DNA of 54,053 nt, from NCBI GenBank assembly GCA_930990515.1, contig CAKNPS010000005.1, positions 1 through 54,053 on the forward strand. The letters run 5' to 3'. Each line of letters opens with the position of its first letter. Position 1 is the first letter of the stretch. The notes beneath the pieces are model-generated. The model had not been told where the DNA came from, ran no database searches, and saw nothing but the letters and a program-made list of their open reading frames with translations. Shown in pieces: positions 17,091-26,305 of the stretch. The position numbers and the translations under genes are program-made. Source of the DNA: an uncultured Clostridia bacterium. Lineage in GTDB: Bacteria > Bacillota > Clostridia > Christensenellales > UBA1242.

Positions 17091-17118
17091 AAAAATGTCC
17101 GTATATTTGGACATTTTT
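17091..17118. terminator. Terminator between the 550-aa gene and dnaG
   Basis: AAAAATGTCC-GTATATTT-GGACATTTTT is a perfect 10-bp stem with T-runs on both strands. It lies just after the stop of the upstream minus-strand gene and before the dnaG promoter. Confidence 0.9.
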
Positions 17119-17139
17119 ATTATGAAAAAAGAATTAAAG

Positions 17140-18792
17140 TTATATTTTCACAGTTTCCTTTACATAATTTTTTGAATTTTCAGGAAAGTAAAGTGGTTTT
17201 TCTCCATTAATACATGCTCTATAAACTTCTCTTATGCAAGAAACAAGTGTAGGTAATTTGTTATCTTTTATTACTTTTTCAACTCTACTTGGGAGTTGCT
17301 TTATATCTTCTACGCCTAAACCATTAATTTGATAAGCATTATCTAAATCCATTAATTTTGCAACATATTTTACAGCATCACTAAGTCTATCTATATGATT
17401 ATCAAATGCATGGACATCTTTATTAACTTTCTTTGTGTCACCGAAAGCCATATTGACTAAACCTCTTGTTTCTTCCATAAATTTTAATGTTTTCCTATCA
17501 ACAATTTTAGATTTAAAATTAACAATTAGTTTAGATAAATCTCCTTCAACTTCTCCTTTTACAAGAGCCTTTTTAACTTTGCTTATATATTCATTTCTCT
17601 CTTTTTCAACTGCTCTTGAAGTAAGTGTGATTAGGTGACAAAAGTAATATGGGTCAATATCCATAACTTTAAAATAGTTGAGAGAATAAATCTTCCCTGG
17701 CTTATCAGTTGTTTCAAGTGCCTTTTTCACTCTAATCACATCTTCAATAAATAATTGAATTGTGATTTGATTTCCTTCAGTATTTGGATGTGCAAGAGCA
17801 TCTCTTACAGAGATATAATACTCGCCAAAGTGTTCATTGTATGAAGATTTCTTTTGATATTCTTTAAGAGCAAAAGCATCATAAAGGAAAGATGCTTTTT
17901 CTTGACAAATCTTGACGATATCAAGATTTAAAGTTTCTTCAGTCATATAACTTTCTAAATGTTCTTTAAAAGAAATCATTAATTTCCATTCAATTTCCGA
18001 ATTATCATTTTTATTATATGACCTTGTTGAAGTGTTATTTTCACGATATCCTTTAACAACATTTTGAACAAAGTTAACATACATTTCAACTAAATCATCT
18101 TGACTTAATCCAGAATCTCTGCGAACATTGTCTTCTTTTTTAAAGAATAAATTTTCTAGTCCGTTATATGTTAAATACCCTTTTGTAGATGTTAGATAAT
18201 TGTAGAATTTATCCATAATTGAATTTTTGTAAATTCTTGAAAAATCAAGATAAAATGCCACAAGATTTCCCGAAACTTTTTTATCAATCAAAGCGTATAT
18301 TTCATTTTTGATGTCAGCAATTTTTGTAACACCTTCCACTTTTATATCATCATCATTTTCTGTATAAATAAAATCGTTTAAAAATTTATAAATGAAAGCA
18401 CCAAAATTTAAATTTTTAACCTTTGTATCTTTTAAATCAAGATAACTTAAAACCTCTCTTTCTCTACCAATTTCACAATATGATTTATAAATACTTGTAA
18501 CTAAGTCATCAAAATTTTTTGTTTTTTGACTAGATAAGAGAGCCAAAAATTTTTTAAAGTTAGCATTTTTATCTTCTTTTAAATCAATTTTTTGCACTCT
18601 AACATTATCAAGGATACTTGTATGATAAAAAATAAACATCAATTTATCATCTTTTGAAATAACTTTTCCGATTGATTTTCCATATTCGTTAAAATCAATT
18701 CCGTATTTTTCTAAAATTAATTCATTGAGTTTTGTATCAGATAATTTATCTAATTCAACATCTTCTTTAATCAATCGTTCTAATTCTACCAT
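17140..18792 (-). CDS. Unknown 550-aa helical protein with a possible HEPN-like motif
   Basis: I do not recognise this protein. It is soluble, helical and charged throughout, with no signal peptide or membrane segment. One segment near residue 327 reads VRDALAHPN, which matches the R-x4-H signature of HEPN nuclease/binding domains, in a helical context with neighbouring SVRD and a downstream proline. The C-terminal part has FDNHIDRLSDAVKYVAKLMD. The start at 18792 is chosen because GAGGTTAAT lies directly upstream; the longer ATG has no site. It stands alone between two terminators, with no partner gene. Confidence 0.65.
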   Translation of the reverse strand: MVELERLIKEDVELDKLSDTKLNELILEKYGIDFNEYGKSIGKVISKDDKLMFIFYHTSILDNVRVQKIDLKEDKNANFKKFLALLSSQKTKNFDDLVTSIYKSYCEIGREREVLSYLDLKDTKVKNLNFGAFIYKFLNDFIYTENDDDIKVEGVTKIADIKNEIYALIDKKVSGNLVAFYLDFSRIYKNSIMDKFYNYLTSTKGYLTYNGLENLFFKKEDNVRRDSGLSQDDLVEMYVNFVQNVVKGYRENNTSTRSYNKNDNSEIEWKLMISFKEHLESYMTEETLNLDIVKICQEKASFLYDAFALKEYQKKSSYNEHFGEYYISVRDALAHPNTEGNQITIQLFIEDVIRVKKALETTDKPGKIYSLNYFKVMDIDPYYFCHLITLTSRAVEKERNEYISKVKKALVKGEVEGDLSKLIVNFKSKIVDRKTLKFMEETRGLVNMAFGDTKKVNKDVHAFDNHIDRLSDAVKYVAKLMDLDNAYQINGLGVEDIKQLPSRVEKVIKDNKLPTLVSCIREVYRACINGEKPLYFPENSKNYVKETVKI

Positions 18793-18850
18793 ATTAACCT
18801 CACTCGTATATTTTACCATTAAAGTGAAACTCTGTCAATACATAAACATA

Positions 18851-18885
18851 AAAAAAGTCCGCCTATTTAAAAAGCGAACTTTTTT
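18851..18885 (-). terminator. Terminator of the groES-groEL operon
   Basis: On the minus strand AAAAAAGTTCGC and GCGGACTTTTTT pair over 12 bp (one G-U) and are followed by Ts, about 70 nt after the groEL stop. Confidence 0.85.
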
Positions 18886-18956
18886 AATTCATTCAAAATT
18901 AAAACTATACGATAATATAGTCGAACAAGCATTTAGTTTTTCAACTTATTTTCAAA

Positions 18957-20874
<1,918 letters not shown>

Positions 20875-21045
20875 AAATTTCCCATCTCCTTTTAAAATTC
20901 GCTTAAAAATCAAGCATCTTGAACTTAGTTGTCCTATATAAGTATAAAATTTTGCAAAAAAAAAGTAAAGTAAATGTGTCAAGAAAAAGCGGAAAACTTG
21001 TCGAAGCCGACAAAATCTTATATGTAAATTTACAAGAATTTGTAT

Positions 21046-21669
21046 CTACTTTTTATCTTTTCCACCACCATTTTTACTTTTATTTGAATTTAATGCATAA
21101 TCGCGGAAAATTTTAGGAAATTTATTTATACCAATATTTAAAATTGTGTTCATTCGTCTTTTATATTCCAAAAATTGCTCATCATTCCAGCCTTTTTCTA
21201 TTTCTTTAAATAAAGAAGTTATGGCATCAATTCTAAACGAAAAATATGCCGATAAACTTAAAAATTTTTCTTCTCTTGGAAAAGGTCGCCAAGTGACAAA
21301 AGCAAGATAAGTGTCATTTTCAAGGTCTATGTCCTTTACCTTCAACTTATCTTCCCTTTTCTTAAAATAAAAACAACCAACCTTTTCTTTAAAATTGTTT
21401 AAATCAAAATTTAACTCATTAATATATTTTAATACCGCATTTTTAATAATTTTCCCAACTTCTTTTGGCCTTAAATTTGTCCTATTTTGAAAATAATAGG
21501 AGAACCGTGAAGTCTCCAAATAATCTAAAATAAAGATAAGTTCTAAATATAAATTAAACACCTTTTGAACGTTTAAACTGGCTTTTTCAAGCACATCAAT
21601 ATCTGTCACATTAATTTTGTCAAAGTTAGACCTTAACATAAAAAACTCCGCTATTATCACTTTATGCAT
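21046..21669 (-). CDS. Hypothetical protein (about 197-207 aa)
   Basis: I do not recognise this protein. It is soluble and rich in K, F, N and Y, with a helical N-terminal half and a central VTWRPFPREEKFLSLSAYFSFR stretch (shown in part: TWRPFPREEKF). The C-terminus is a short lysine/glycine tail. The start is uncertain: the first ATG (21669) lies inside the stem of the upstream gene's terminator and the second (21639) directly follows its T-run, and neither has a Shine-Dalgarno site. Transcription must start inside or just after the terminator, or read through it. Confidence 0.5.
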   Translation of the reverse strand: MHKVIIAEFFMLRSNFDKINVTDIDVLEKASLNVQKVFNLYLELIFILDYLETSRFSYYFQNRTNLRPKEVGKIIKNAVLKYINELNFDLNNFKEKVGCFYFKKREDKLKVKDIDLENDTYLAFVTWRPFPREEKFLSLSAYFSFRIDAITSLFKEIEKGWNDEQFLEYKRRMNTILNIGINKFPKIFRDYALNSNKSKNGGGKDKK

Positions 21670-21680
21670 AGCGAAGTTTT
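21642..21680 (-). terminator. Terminator after the MBL hydrolase gene
   Basis: AAAACTTCGCTAT and ATAGCGGAGTTTT (minus strand; 21680-21668 / 21654-21642) pair over 13 bp with one G-U and end in Ts. It overlaps the proposed start of the next gene. Confidence 0.8.
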
Positions 21681-21686
21681 AATGTT

Positions 21687-22313
21687 TTATTTAATTAAAA
21701 TCTTGACTGGAATTTCACTATCAACAACTTTTTGAAACATATTTTCCGCTTCCTTTCCTAGTGTTCCAGAAATACAACCATAGTGCGTTGGAATGGCAAG
21801 TTTTGGCTTTACAATGTTGACAAGTTCTCCTGCTTCTTGTGGATTCATTGTGAATGTTCCACCAATTGGCAAAAGTAAGACATCGGTTTCAATTTTCTTT
21901 AATTCTTCTGTTGCATCAGTATCCCCACAAACAGTGAACCTTATTCCATTAAGTTTGATTGTGTAGCCCACAAATCCAAGTTCCTTAAAGTGATGATGAC
22001 CAATGTTATAGGCTGGGAAAGTTTCAAACTCAATTCCCTTAACTTCTCCTTTTTCGTTTGGTTTTACAATCAAAATCTCATTTTCAATTTCCTTTTTAAG
22101 TATTTCTTCACTGTCTTTTGTGCAAACAATGACTGTATCATTTTTTATTACATTTTTAATGGAAGAAACTTCCAAATGGTCAAAGTGTGAATGAGTGATG
22201 AAGACAATTTCAGCATCATTTTTCTTTTCTTTCACTTTAAACGGGTCAAAATAATACTTCCCATCAATACAAATTGAACTATGGCAATTTATTTCAACAT
22301 TATCTCCTAACAT
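21687..22313 (-). CDS. MBL-fold metal-dependent hydrolase (UPF0173-like)
   Basis: A 208-aa metallo-beta-lactamase-fold protein. Seen: the metal-binding motif THSHFDHLE (about residues 41-49), a second site with the His of HHHFKELGFVGY, the Asp in VCGDTDATEEL and a late PTHYG. These fit short UPF0173-type hydrolases of unknown substrate. The start at 22313 is preferred because GGAGAG precedes it at a normal spacing. Neighbours on the same strand are mscL (upstream, 41 bp) and an unknown gene beyond a terminator. Its physiological substrate cannot be deduced. Confidence 0.85.
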   Translation of the reverse strand: MLGDNVEINCHSSICIDGKYYFDPFKVKEKKNDAEIVFITHSHFDHLEVSSIKNVIKNDTVIVCTKDSEEILKKEIENEILIVKPNEKGEVKGIEFETFPAYNIGHHHFKELGFVGYTIKLNGIRFTVCGDTDATEELKKIETDVLLLPIGGTFTMNPQEAGELVNIVKPKLAIPTHYGCISGTLGKEAENMFQKVVDSEIPVKILIK

Positions 22314-22353
22314 TCTTCTCTCCATTTATTTAAATTTTTATCGTAAACTATGG

Positions 22354-22992
22354 TTAATTTTCTACTTTTTCCAAAGATTCTTCAACAACTTTCGGTTCTT
22401 GATTTTCTAAAACTTTTTCAACTTCGACCTTATTTTCATTTTGCTTTTTAAGTTCGGTTAAAATCTCTGTCAAAAGTTCTTCTTGTGTTGGCTTTGGCGG
22501 AACTGATGCTGGCTTATTCTTTTCACGAAGTTCTTGAGTTGCCACTATCACAGCCTTGCGGTCTTTCATATTCACGCCCTGTTCTTTCAAAACTTTCTTT
22601 TCTGCTTTTGTTGGTCTTGAACTCATTTCTTTCTTCCAAAAACCTTGTGCATTCATCATAATACGAAGCACAGTAAACAAAACAAGAGCAATCAAAATGA
22701 AATTGATGATTGCAGTTATAAATGTTCCCCAATCTATGTAAATGCTATTTGCAAGGTCAATTGTCACCCCATCTTCAAGATAAGCAATTTTTAAAAATGT
22801 GTATGCAGAATCAAGCCCTGCCCCGCCTAAAGCCAAAAGCCAATTGATAAAAGGCATAATAATTCCATTCGTAAGAGCAGTCACAATTGCAGTGAAGGCA
22901 CTTGCCACGATAACACCAATAGCCATATCCACGACATTTCCACGGCTAATAAATTTTTTGAAATCGCTAAAAAATTTTTTAATCTTTCCCAT
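22354..22992 (-). CDS. mscL: Large-conductance mechanosensitive channel MscL with a long charged tail
   Basis: A 212-aa inner-membrane channel that opens under membrane tension to release solutes in hypo-osmotic shock. Seen: the N-terminal amphipathic helix and pore-lining TM1 (FKKFISRGNVVDMAIGVIV, about 11-29), a periplasmic-side loop, TM2 (about 84-110, TFITAIINFILIALVLF) and a cytoplasmic helix. The usual length is about 130-150 aa; here about 60 further residues, rich in K, E, P and V, follow (KPASVPPKPTQEEL...EKVEN). It has AAGGAGAAAA before the ATG. Confidence 0.95.
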   Translation of the reverse strand: MGKIKKFFSDFKKFISRGNVVDMAIGVIVASAFTAIVTALTNGIIMPFINWLLALGGAGLDSAYTFLKIAYLEDGVTIDLANSIYIDWGTFITAIINFILIALVLFTVLRIMMNAQGFWKKEMSSRPTKAEKKVLKEQGVNMKDRKAVIVATQELREKNKPASVPPKPTQEELLTEILTELKKQNENKVEVEKVLENQEPKVVEESLEKVEN

Positions 22993-23198
22993 AATTTTTC
23001 TCCTTCACCTATATTTTAATAAAAAATCTCGCAAAACCCAAACGATTTCACGAGAATTTATTTTCACGTTTGACTTTTTCATTATAAAACAATTTTTATT
23101 TATAAAAAATTTATTTATTTCTTAAAAAGTAAATCAATTAAAATAGAAACAAAAATATTTTTGAATGAAAAATTCTAAACAAGATAATACATTAAAAT

Positions 23199-23540
23199 CT
23201 AAAAAATAATTTTATGTTGCTCTATATGCCAAGCTGGCGAACAAGACATCACCACTTTACAATCTGCATTCCAAAAATATTTTTCATTTTTATCAATCAA
23301 AATTGCATCTCCTTTTTGAAATGAAATTCTCTCATTGCCTTTGAAAATTTCTCCCCTCCCATCAATTACAAAAATTATTTCTTTTACTTGTGTATTAACG
23401 CAGAATCCTTTTTCCGGATATCTTCCTTTAATAACTGCCGTTGAAATATCAATATCTCTATCTTTAAAATCGTATTCAGTAGCAATACAAGAATCACTAT
23501 TTTTAATTTCTTCCGCTTCATTTAATGAAATTTTTTTCAT
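23199..23540 (-). CDS. Cupin-fold protein cut off from its upstream region by element B
   Basis: A 113-aa single-domain cupin: strands around VNTQVKEIIFVIDGRGEIF and ISFQKGDAILIDKNEKYF (parts of residues 48-90) give the two cupin motifs, with G-x5-H/E pattern partly degenerate (no clear His triad), so metal binding is doubtful. The start at 23540 is fixed by AAAGGAG; the apparent N-terminal extension to 23660 runs through the att core and the GACTAAACTTTT repeats and is not real. The left attachment copy lies 20 bp upstream of the start codon. Before integration the gene lay directly downstream of tRNA-Pro on the same strand. Confidence 0.75.
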   Translation of the reverse strand: MKKISLNEAEEIKNSDSCIATEYDFKDRDIDISTAVIKGRYPEKGFCVNTQVKEIIFVIDGRGEIFKGNERISFQKGDAILIDKNEKYFWNADCKVVMSCSPAWHIEQHKIIF

Positions 23541-23560
23541 TTTTCTCTCCTTTTGCAACT

Positions 23561-23576
23561 TGGTCGAGATGGCGGG
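23561..23576. repeat. attL core copy
   Basis: TGGTCGAGATGGCGGG, identical to the last 16 bases (reverse complement) of the tRNA-Pro gene at 36621-36636. The flanking bases differ on both sides, so the repeat is exactly this length. Confidence 0.85.
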
Positions 23577-23629
23577 GAATAAACTAAAAGCCCTAAACAT
23601 ACGATAATTAAAGAAGAGTAGATTTTTTT

Positions 23630-23653
23630 GACTAAACTTTTGACTAAACTTTT
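23630..23653 (+). repeat. Tandem integrase arm repeats, left end
   Basis: Two perfect adjacent copies of GACTAAACTTTT (23630-23641, 23642-23653), 53 bp inside the attL core. The same tandem pair occurs at the other end of the element in the same orientation. Confidence 0.8.
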
Positions 23654-23658
23654 TACAC

Positions 23659-23687
23659 AAAAAATAGAGATTTTGTCTCTATTTTTT
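23659..23687. terminator. Terminator at the left end of element B
   Basis: AAAAAATAGAGA and TCTCTATTTTTT (23659-23670 / 23676-23687) form a 12-bp perfect stem with a TTTTG loop. It would stop the leftward rep-toxin operon before the host cupin gene. Confidence 0.85.
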
Positions 23688-23786
23688 ATATAATTCTTCA
23701 ATCTCTTTTTCAATTATTTGACAACGAACATATTTTAATAATTAATCCATTTTTTTAATTTTAACTCCAGGTCAAATGTAATACTT

Positions 23787-24023
23787 TTAATTCGATTTGT
23801 TTGTATTACAATCTTTGATAAATTCATTTAGTGCAATTTCTAATAAATCTGCAATGGAAAATTTGGAAGTTCGATATAAGTCTGTATATTTATCAGGTAG
23901 ATAATTAAAATATCTTTTTGTCCTATATGTTTCATAGGTTTTTGTGTTGTTTTCTATTATTTCATTCGCTTTGTTATATAAATCACTACGAACTCTCAAG
24001 GTAATAATTTTATCTCTTTTCAT
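23787..24023 (-). CDS. Ribbon-helix-helix-like protein, probable partner of the MazF-like toxin
   Basis: A 78-aa basic protein. The N-terminal strand KIITLRVRSDLYNKANEII (about 4-22) and a C-terminal helix FSIADLLEIALNEFIKDC (about 55-72) match the strand-helix-helix pattern of RHH DNA-binding proteins. Between them sits an insertion rich in Tyr and Arg (about 25-50). It starts 14 nt inside the end of the toxin gene, so it is translated in a coupled manner. In most mazEF loci the antitoxin comes first; here it follows. Antitoxin function is inferred from position and fold. Confidence 0.65.
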   Translation of the reverse strand: MKRDKIITLRVRSDLYNKANEIIENNTKTYETYRTKRYFNYLPDKYTDLYRTSKFSIADLLEIALNEFIKDCNTNKSN

Positions 24024-24369
24024 AAACTCCTATTCCTATTGACACCGCTAAAGCAATATCAATCTTCTTTAATGTCTCAGAATTTACATTCCCTATTTTT
24101 GTTTTTAATCGACTTTTATCTAATGTCCTAATTTGCTCCAAAAGAACTATTGAATTTTCAGGAAGTCCGCATTCACTAGCAATTATTTTAATATGAGTTG
24201 GAAGTTCTACCTTATTTAAACTTGAAGTAATTGCAGACACTATGACCGTTGGTGAGTATTTATTCCCAACATTATTCTGTATTACTAACACAGGACGAAA
24301 ACCGCTTTGCTCACTTCCAATATTCTTTCCTAAATCACATAAATAAATTTCTCCGCGTTGTATAGTCAT
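24010..24369 (-). CDS. MazF/PemK-family toxin (mRNA interferase)
   Basis: A 119-aa protein of the MazF/PemK fold, known to cleave mRNA at short motifs. Seen: the N-terminal RGEIYLCDLGKNIGSEQSG and RPVLVIQNN (about 4-34), the loop before TVIVSAITS (about 41-49) and the HIKI strand. The conserved basic and Ser/Thr active-site positions (R in FRPVL, T/S in AITSS) are present. The start at 24369 has GGAGTGTG upstream and follows the preceding stop at 24374 by 4 nt, so the in-frame extension to 24405 is not used. It is the third gene of the rep operon, which makes it an addiction or anti-phage candidate of the prophage. Confidence 0.85.
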   Translation of the reverse strand: MTIQRGEIYLCDLGKNIGSEQSGFRPVLVIQNNVGNKYSPTVIVSAITSSLNKVELPTHIKIIASECGLPENSIVLLEQIRTLDKSRLKTKIGNVNSETLKKIDIALAVSIGIGVYEKR

Positions 24370-24373
24370 ATTT

Positions 24374-24583
24374 TCAACACACTCCGTTTTTATTTTGTTT
24401 TTCAATTTCCAACAATTTACTTAACTTTAAATACCTTATTCTACAAACCTTTATAAATTCTAGCATTTTTAATTTTTCTTCATCTGAATAATTTAAAAAT
24501 AAAAGTTTGTCCAATGTTTCTTCGATTGTCCTTTTCTCTGCATTTATCTTTTTTCTAATTGTATTATCTTCATATCTTTTCAA
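24374..24583 (-). CDS. Small helical protein between rep and the toxin gene
   Basis: A 69-aa charged, helical protein (DEEKLKMLEFIKVCRIRYLKLS) with no recognisable family. It overlaps rep by 4 nt (ATGA, 24580-24583) and ends 4 nt before the MazF-like start, so it is translationally coupled on both sides. By position it could be the true antitoxin (antitoxin before toxin) or a replication accessory factor. Neither can be decided from sequence alone. Confidence 0.6.
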   Translation of the reverse strand: MKRYEDNTIRKKINAEKRTIEETLDKLLFLNYSDEEKLKMLEFIKVCRIRYLKLSKLLEIEKQNKNGVC

Positions 24584-25557
24584 AACGGCATATCTCCATC
24601 TTCTTTAATAAGTTCCATTTCTTCGTGAACAAATTTATTTTTTTGTTTTTCATAATGAAAACCTGTCTCATCAATTCTAATAATATTATTTATTCTTTTG
24701 ACAAAAGCATCATATATTTCCGGTCGTCTTTCTTGGTCATCTACATATTGTTTTGACAAAGGTAAATTTGAAATAATATAAACTTTTGTATACATTGAAA
24801 ACCTATTGTCATATCTTGCTGGTAAAGGAATATAATATCTATCTAAATAATGGTTCATATCTGTTATCTTAAAAGAAGAATTAAATTCATCGAAAACTAT
24901 AACATCTTCGTCTTTATAATCGTCAAACGCAGAATTGTTATATATTGTTACACGATAAAATTCACTCGATTGATATTTATTATAAATATAACTTGTTTTA
25001 CCAGAACGAGACGGACCATAAATATATGTAACTTCAACATCTCGAAATTTATTTTTAAATTGCTCTTTTAAATTTCTTCTATAAATACTCGGTATTTCTT
25101 TATATTTATCTAAATATAATGATGGATACAAATCTCTTATTTCTTTATCACTTAAACCTGCACAAGCCATTTCCAAAAAACCTTTTTTATCTGTTCTTGC
25201 TCTTTCTTCTGCAAATTGACCATTTTCATAAGGGCCACTAATATGTGTTTCTTTTTTAGAACAATACTCTCTACATTGCAAATTAGTTCCCCTTGCCTGC
25301 TCAATGTGAGCCTTAGGAAAATAATTCTTTATTGTGCTAAATCGTTTACCAATTGTAAAAATTAAAAATGCTTGAAAATGAATAGTTCCTTCTATCTCGC
25401 CCTTTTCTCTTGAAAATATACTATACTTAATATGCTCTAAACCATTAAGATAATTTTCAAATTCTTCATCAGTTTCAACTGGATTGTTTATTGTTAACAT
25501 CCACCGTCTGCCCTGAGTATTTGGAGATATATCTTCTAAAACTTCTAAATCTTCCAT
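24580..25557 (-). CDS. rep: CRESS-DNA-virus-type replication initiator Rep (HUH endonuclease + SF3 helicase)
   Basis: A 325-aa rolling-circle initiator. HUH endonuclease motifs, in order: motif I WMLTINNP (19-26), motif II HFQ (60-62, as in HLQ of circoviruses), and motif III in the block AHIEQARGTNLQCREYCSK (83-101) with catalytic Tyr98 and Lys101. Then a superfamily 3 helicase: Walker A GPSRSGKT (181-188), Walker B VIVFDEF (219-225) and motif C VYIISN (259-264). Both motif order and spacing match eukaryotic CRESS viruses and bacterial pCRESS plasmids, not phage Rep_1 or Rep_2 families. GGGGAG precedes the ATG. Just upstream are iterons and a TAGTATTAC stem-loop. Confidence 0.95.
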   Translation of the reverse strand: MEDLEVLEDISPNTQGRRWMLTINNPVETDEEFENYLNGLEHIKYSIFSREKGEIEGTIHFQAFLIFTIGKRFSTIKNYFPKAHIEQARGTNLQCREYCSKKETHISGPYENGQFAEERARTDKKGFLEMACAGLSDKEIRDLYPSLYLDKYKEIPSIYRRNLKEQFKNKFRDVEVTYIYGPSRSGKTSYIYNKYQSSEFYRVTIYNNSAFDDYKDEDVIVFDEFNSSFKITDMNHYLDRYYIPLPARYDNRFSMYTKVYIISNLPLSKQYVDDQERRPEIYDAFVKRINNIIRIDETGFHYEKQKNKFVHEEMELIKEDGDMPF

Positions 25558-25590
25558 TTCTCCCCTTTTTGTCTTATATCTTAATAAAAA

Positions 25591-25668
25591 TGCGACACAG
25601 TTACACAGTTATGCGACAATTTTTAAAGCCTTAATCATTCGATATTTAGCTTTATGCGACGATGCGAC
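25591..25668. repeat. TGCGAC iterons upstream of rep
   Basis: Four exact copies of TGCGAC in one orientation at 25591-25596, 25612-25617, 25655-25660 and 25663-25668, between the rep ATG and the origin hairpin; the last overlaps the left arm of the hairpin. CRESS Reps recognise short iterons in this position. An upstream spacer of about 37 bp without a copy separates the pairs. Confidence 0.75.
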
Positions 25669-25702
25669 GCAGTTCTAGGTAATACTACTAGAACTGCGTC
25701 GC
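25664..25702 (-). other. Rolling-circle origin: 15-bp stem with circovirus-type nonanucleotide loop
   Basis: Arms GCGACGCAGTTCTAG (25664-25678) and CTAGAACTGCGTCGC (25688-25702) are perfect complements. The 9-nt loop (25679-25687) reads GTAATACTA on the plus strand and TAGTATTAC on the minus (rep) strand, the circovirus consensus nonanucleotide; geminiviruses use TAATATTAC. CRESS Reps nick between T7 and A8, here between 25681 and 25680. The motif lies on the strand that carries rep and the late genes. Confidence 0.93.
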
Positions 25703-25901
25703 GAACATTCTAAGATTTTTCGAAAAGAATGTCCTACTAAGTTCCCACTTTTACACTCAAACTACAACACCGCCACAACTTTTATGCACAAGCATAAATC
25801 ATACGCTGGCCACTCTGGGCGTGTGCCCGAGCAAGCGGGCAGTGGTCGGTTGCTGGCAGTTTCCGTAAGTCCGTCACCGACAATGCAATCAAACGGAAAG
25901 A
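25703..25901. other. Intergenic hairpin cluster (possible complementary-strand origin or packaging signal)
   Basis: No ORF is seen here, yet the stretch is clearly GC-richer than its surroundings. Hairpins: ACATTCT/AGAATGT (25705-25711 / 25726-25732); TTATGC-ACAA-GCATAA (25782-25797); and a branched structure where CCACT/AGTGG (25810-25814 / 25841-25845) encloses GGGC-GTGT-GCCC and an alternative GCCCG-AGCAAG-CGGGC (25825-25840). In filamentous phages such hairpins near the origin serve as packaging signal or primer site for the complementary strand; assignment is inference. Confidence 0.6.
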
Positions 25902-26297
25902 CTAGTTGATTTCTTCGTCAGTCACTATATCTACATTCCCATTTTTGACTATCTCATTATTTCCATTTTTTAAAACTGGGGGTGTAACCGTAAATTCTTT
26001 GATTGAATTACCTTTTAAATCAGACTTCTTGCTAAACATATTTTCCCCTTCCTTCTTATAGGTCGGAAGTTCAATATATACAGGTATTTTTTCGTTAATC
26101 TGCTTTACACCCTTTTTAAAATCTTTATAAACTTCTTTTAAAGACTTATTTAAAAATCTTTTTCCATATAAGCCACAAGTTTTATATACTGCAATTTTTT
26201 TACTAAAAAGTTCATAAAGTTCAGAAACATCAAGAACTAACTGTCTTTTGACCTTTAATCTTTCCATTGTTTCTTGCAATTCAAATTCTTCTTCCAT
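25902..26297 (-). CDS. Unknown phage protein downstream of zot
   Basis: A 131-aa soluble protein with an acidic, helical N-terminus (EEEFELQETMERLKVKRQ), a basic middle (KKSLKEVYKDFKKGVKQ) and a low-complexity C-terminus with EFTVTPPVLKNGNNEIV. AGGGGTTTAT precedes its ATG. It begins 8 nt after the zot stop and is the last gene before the origin region, so it is transcribed with zot. No family is recognised; an assembly or DNA-binding role is possible. Confidence 0.55.
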   Translation of the reverse strand: MEEEFELQETMERLKVKRQLVLDVSELYELFSKKIAVYKTCGLYGKRFLNKSLKEVYKDFKKGVKQINEKIPVYIELPTYKKEGENMFSKKSDLKGNSIKEFTVTPPVLKNGNNEIVKNGNVDIVTDEEIN

Positions 26298-26305
26298 ATA
26301 AACCC

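Noticed and set aside
23541..23660. N-terminal extension of the cupin ORF with repeated FSQK.
   Set aside because: It is translation through the att core and GACTAAACTTTT repeats; the real start has AAAGGAG at 23540.
25736..25901. The GC-rich stretch near the origin as a foreign structural RNA gene.
   Set aside because: No promoter or terminator frames it and it fits better as the hairpin cluster of the phage origin.
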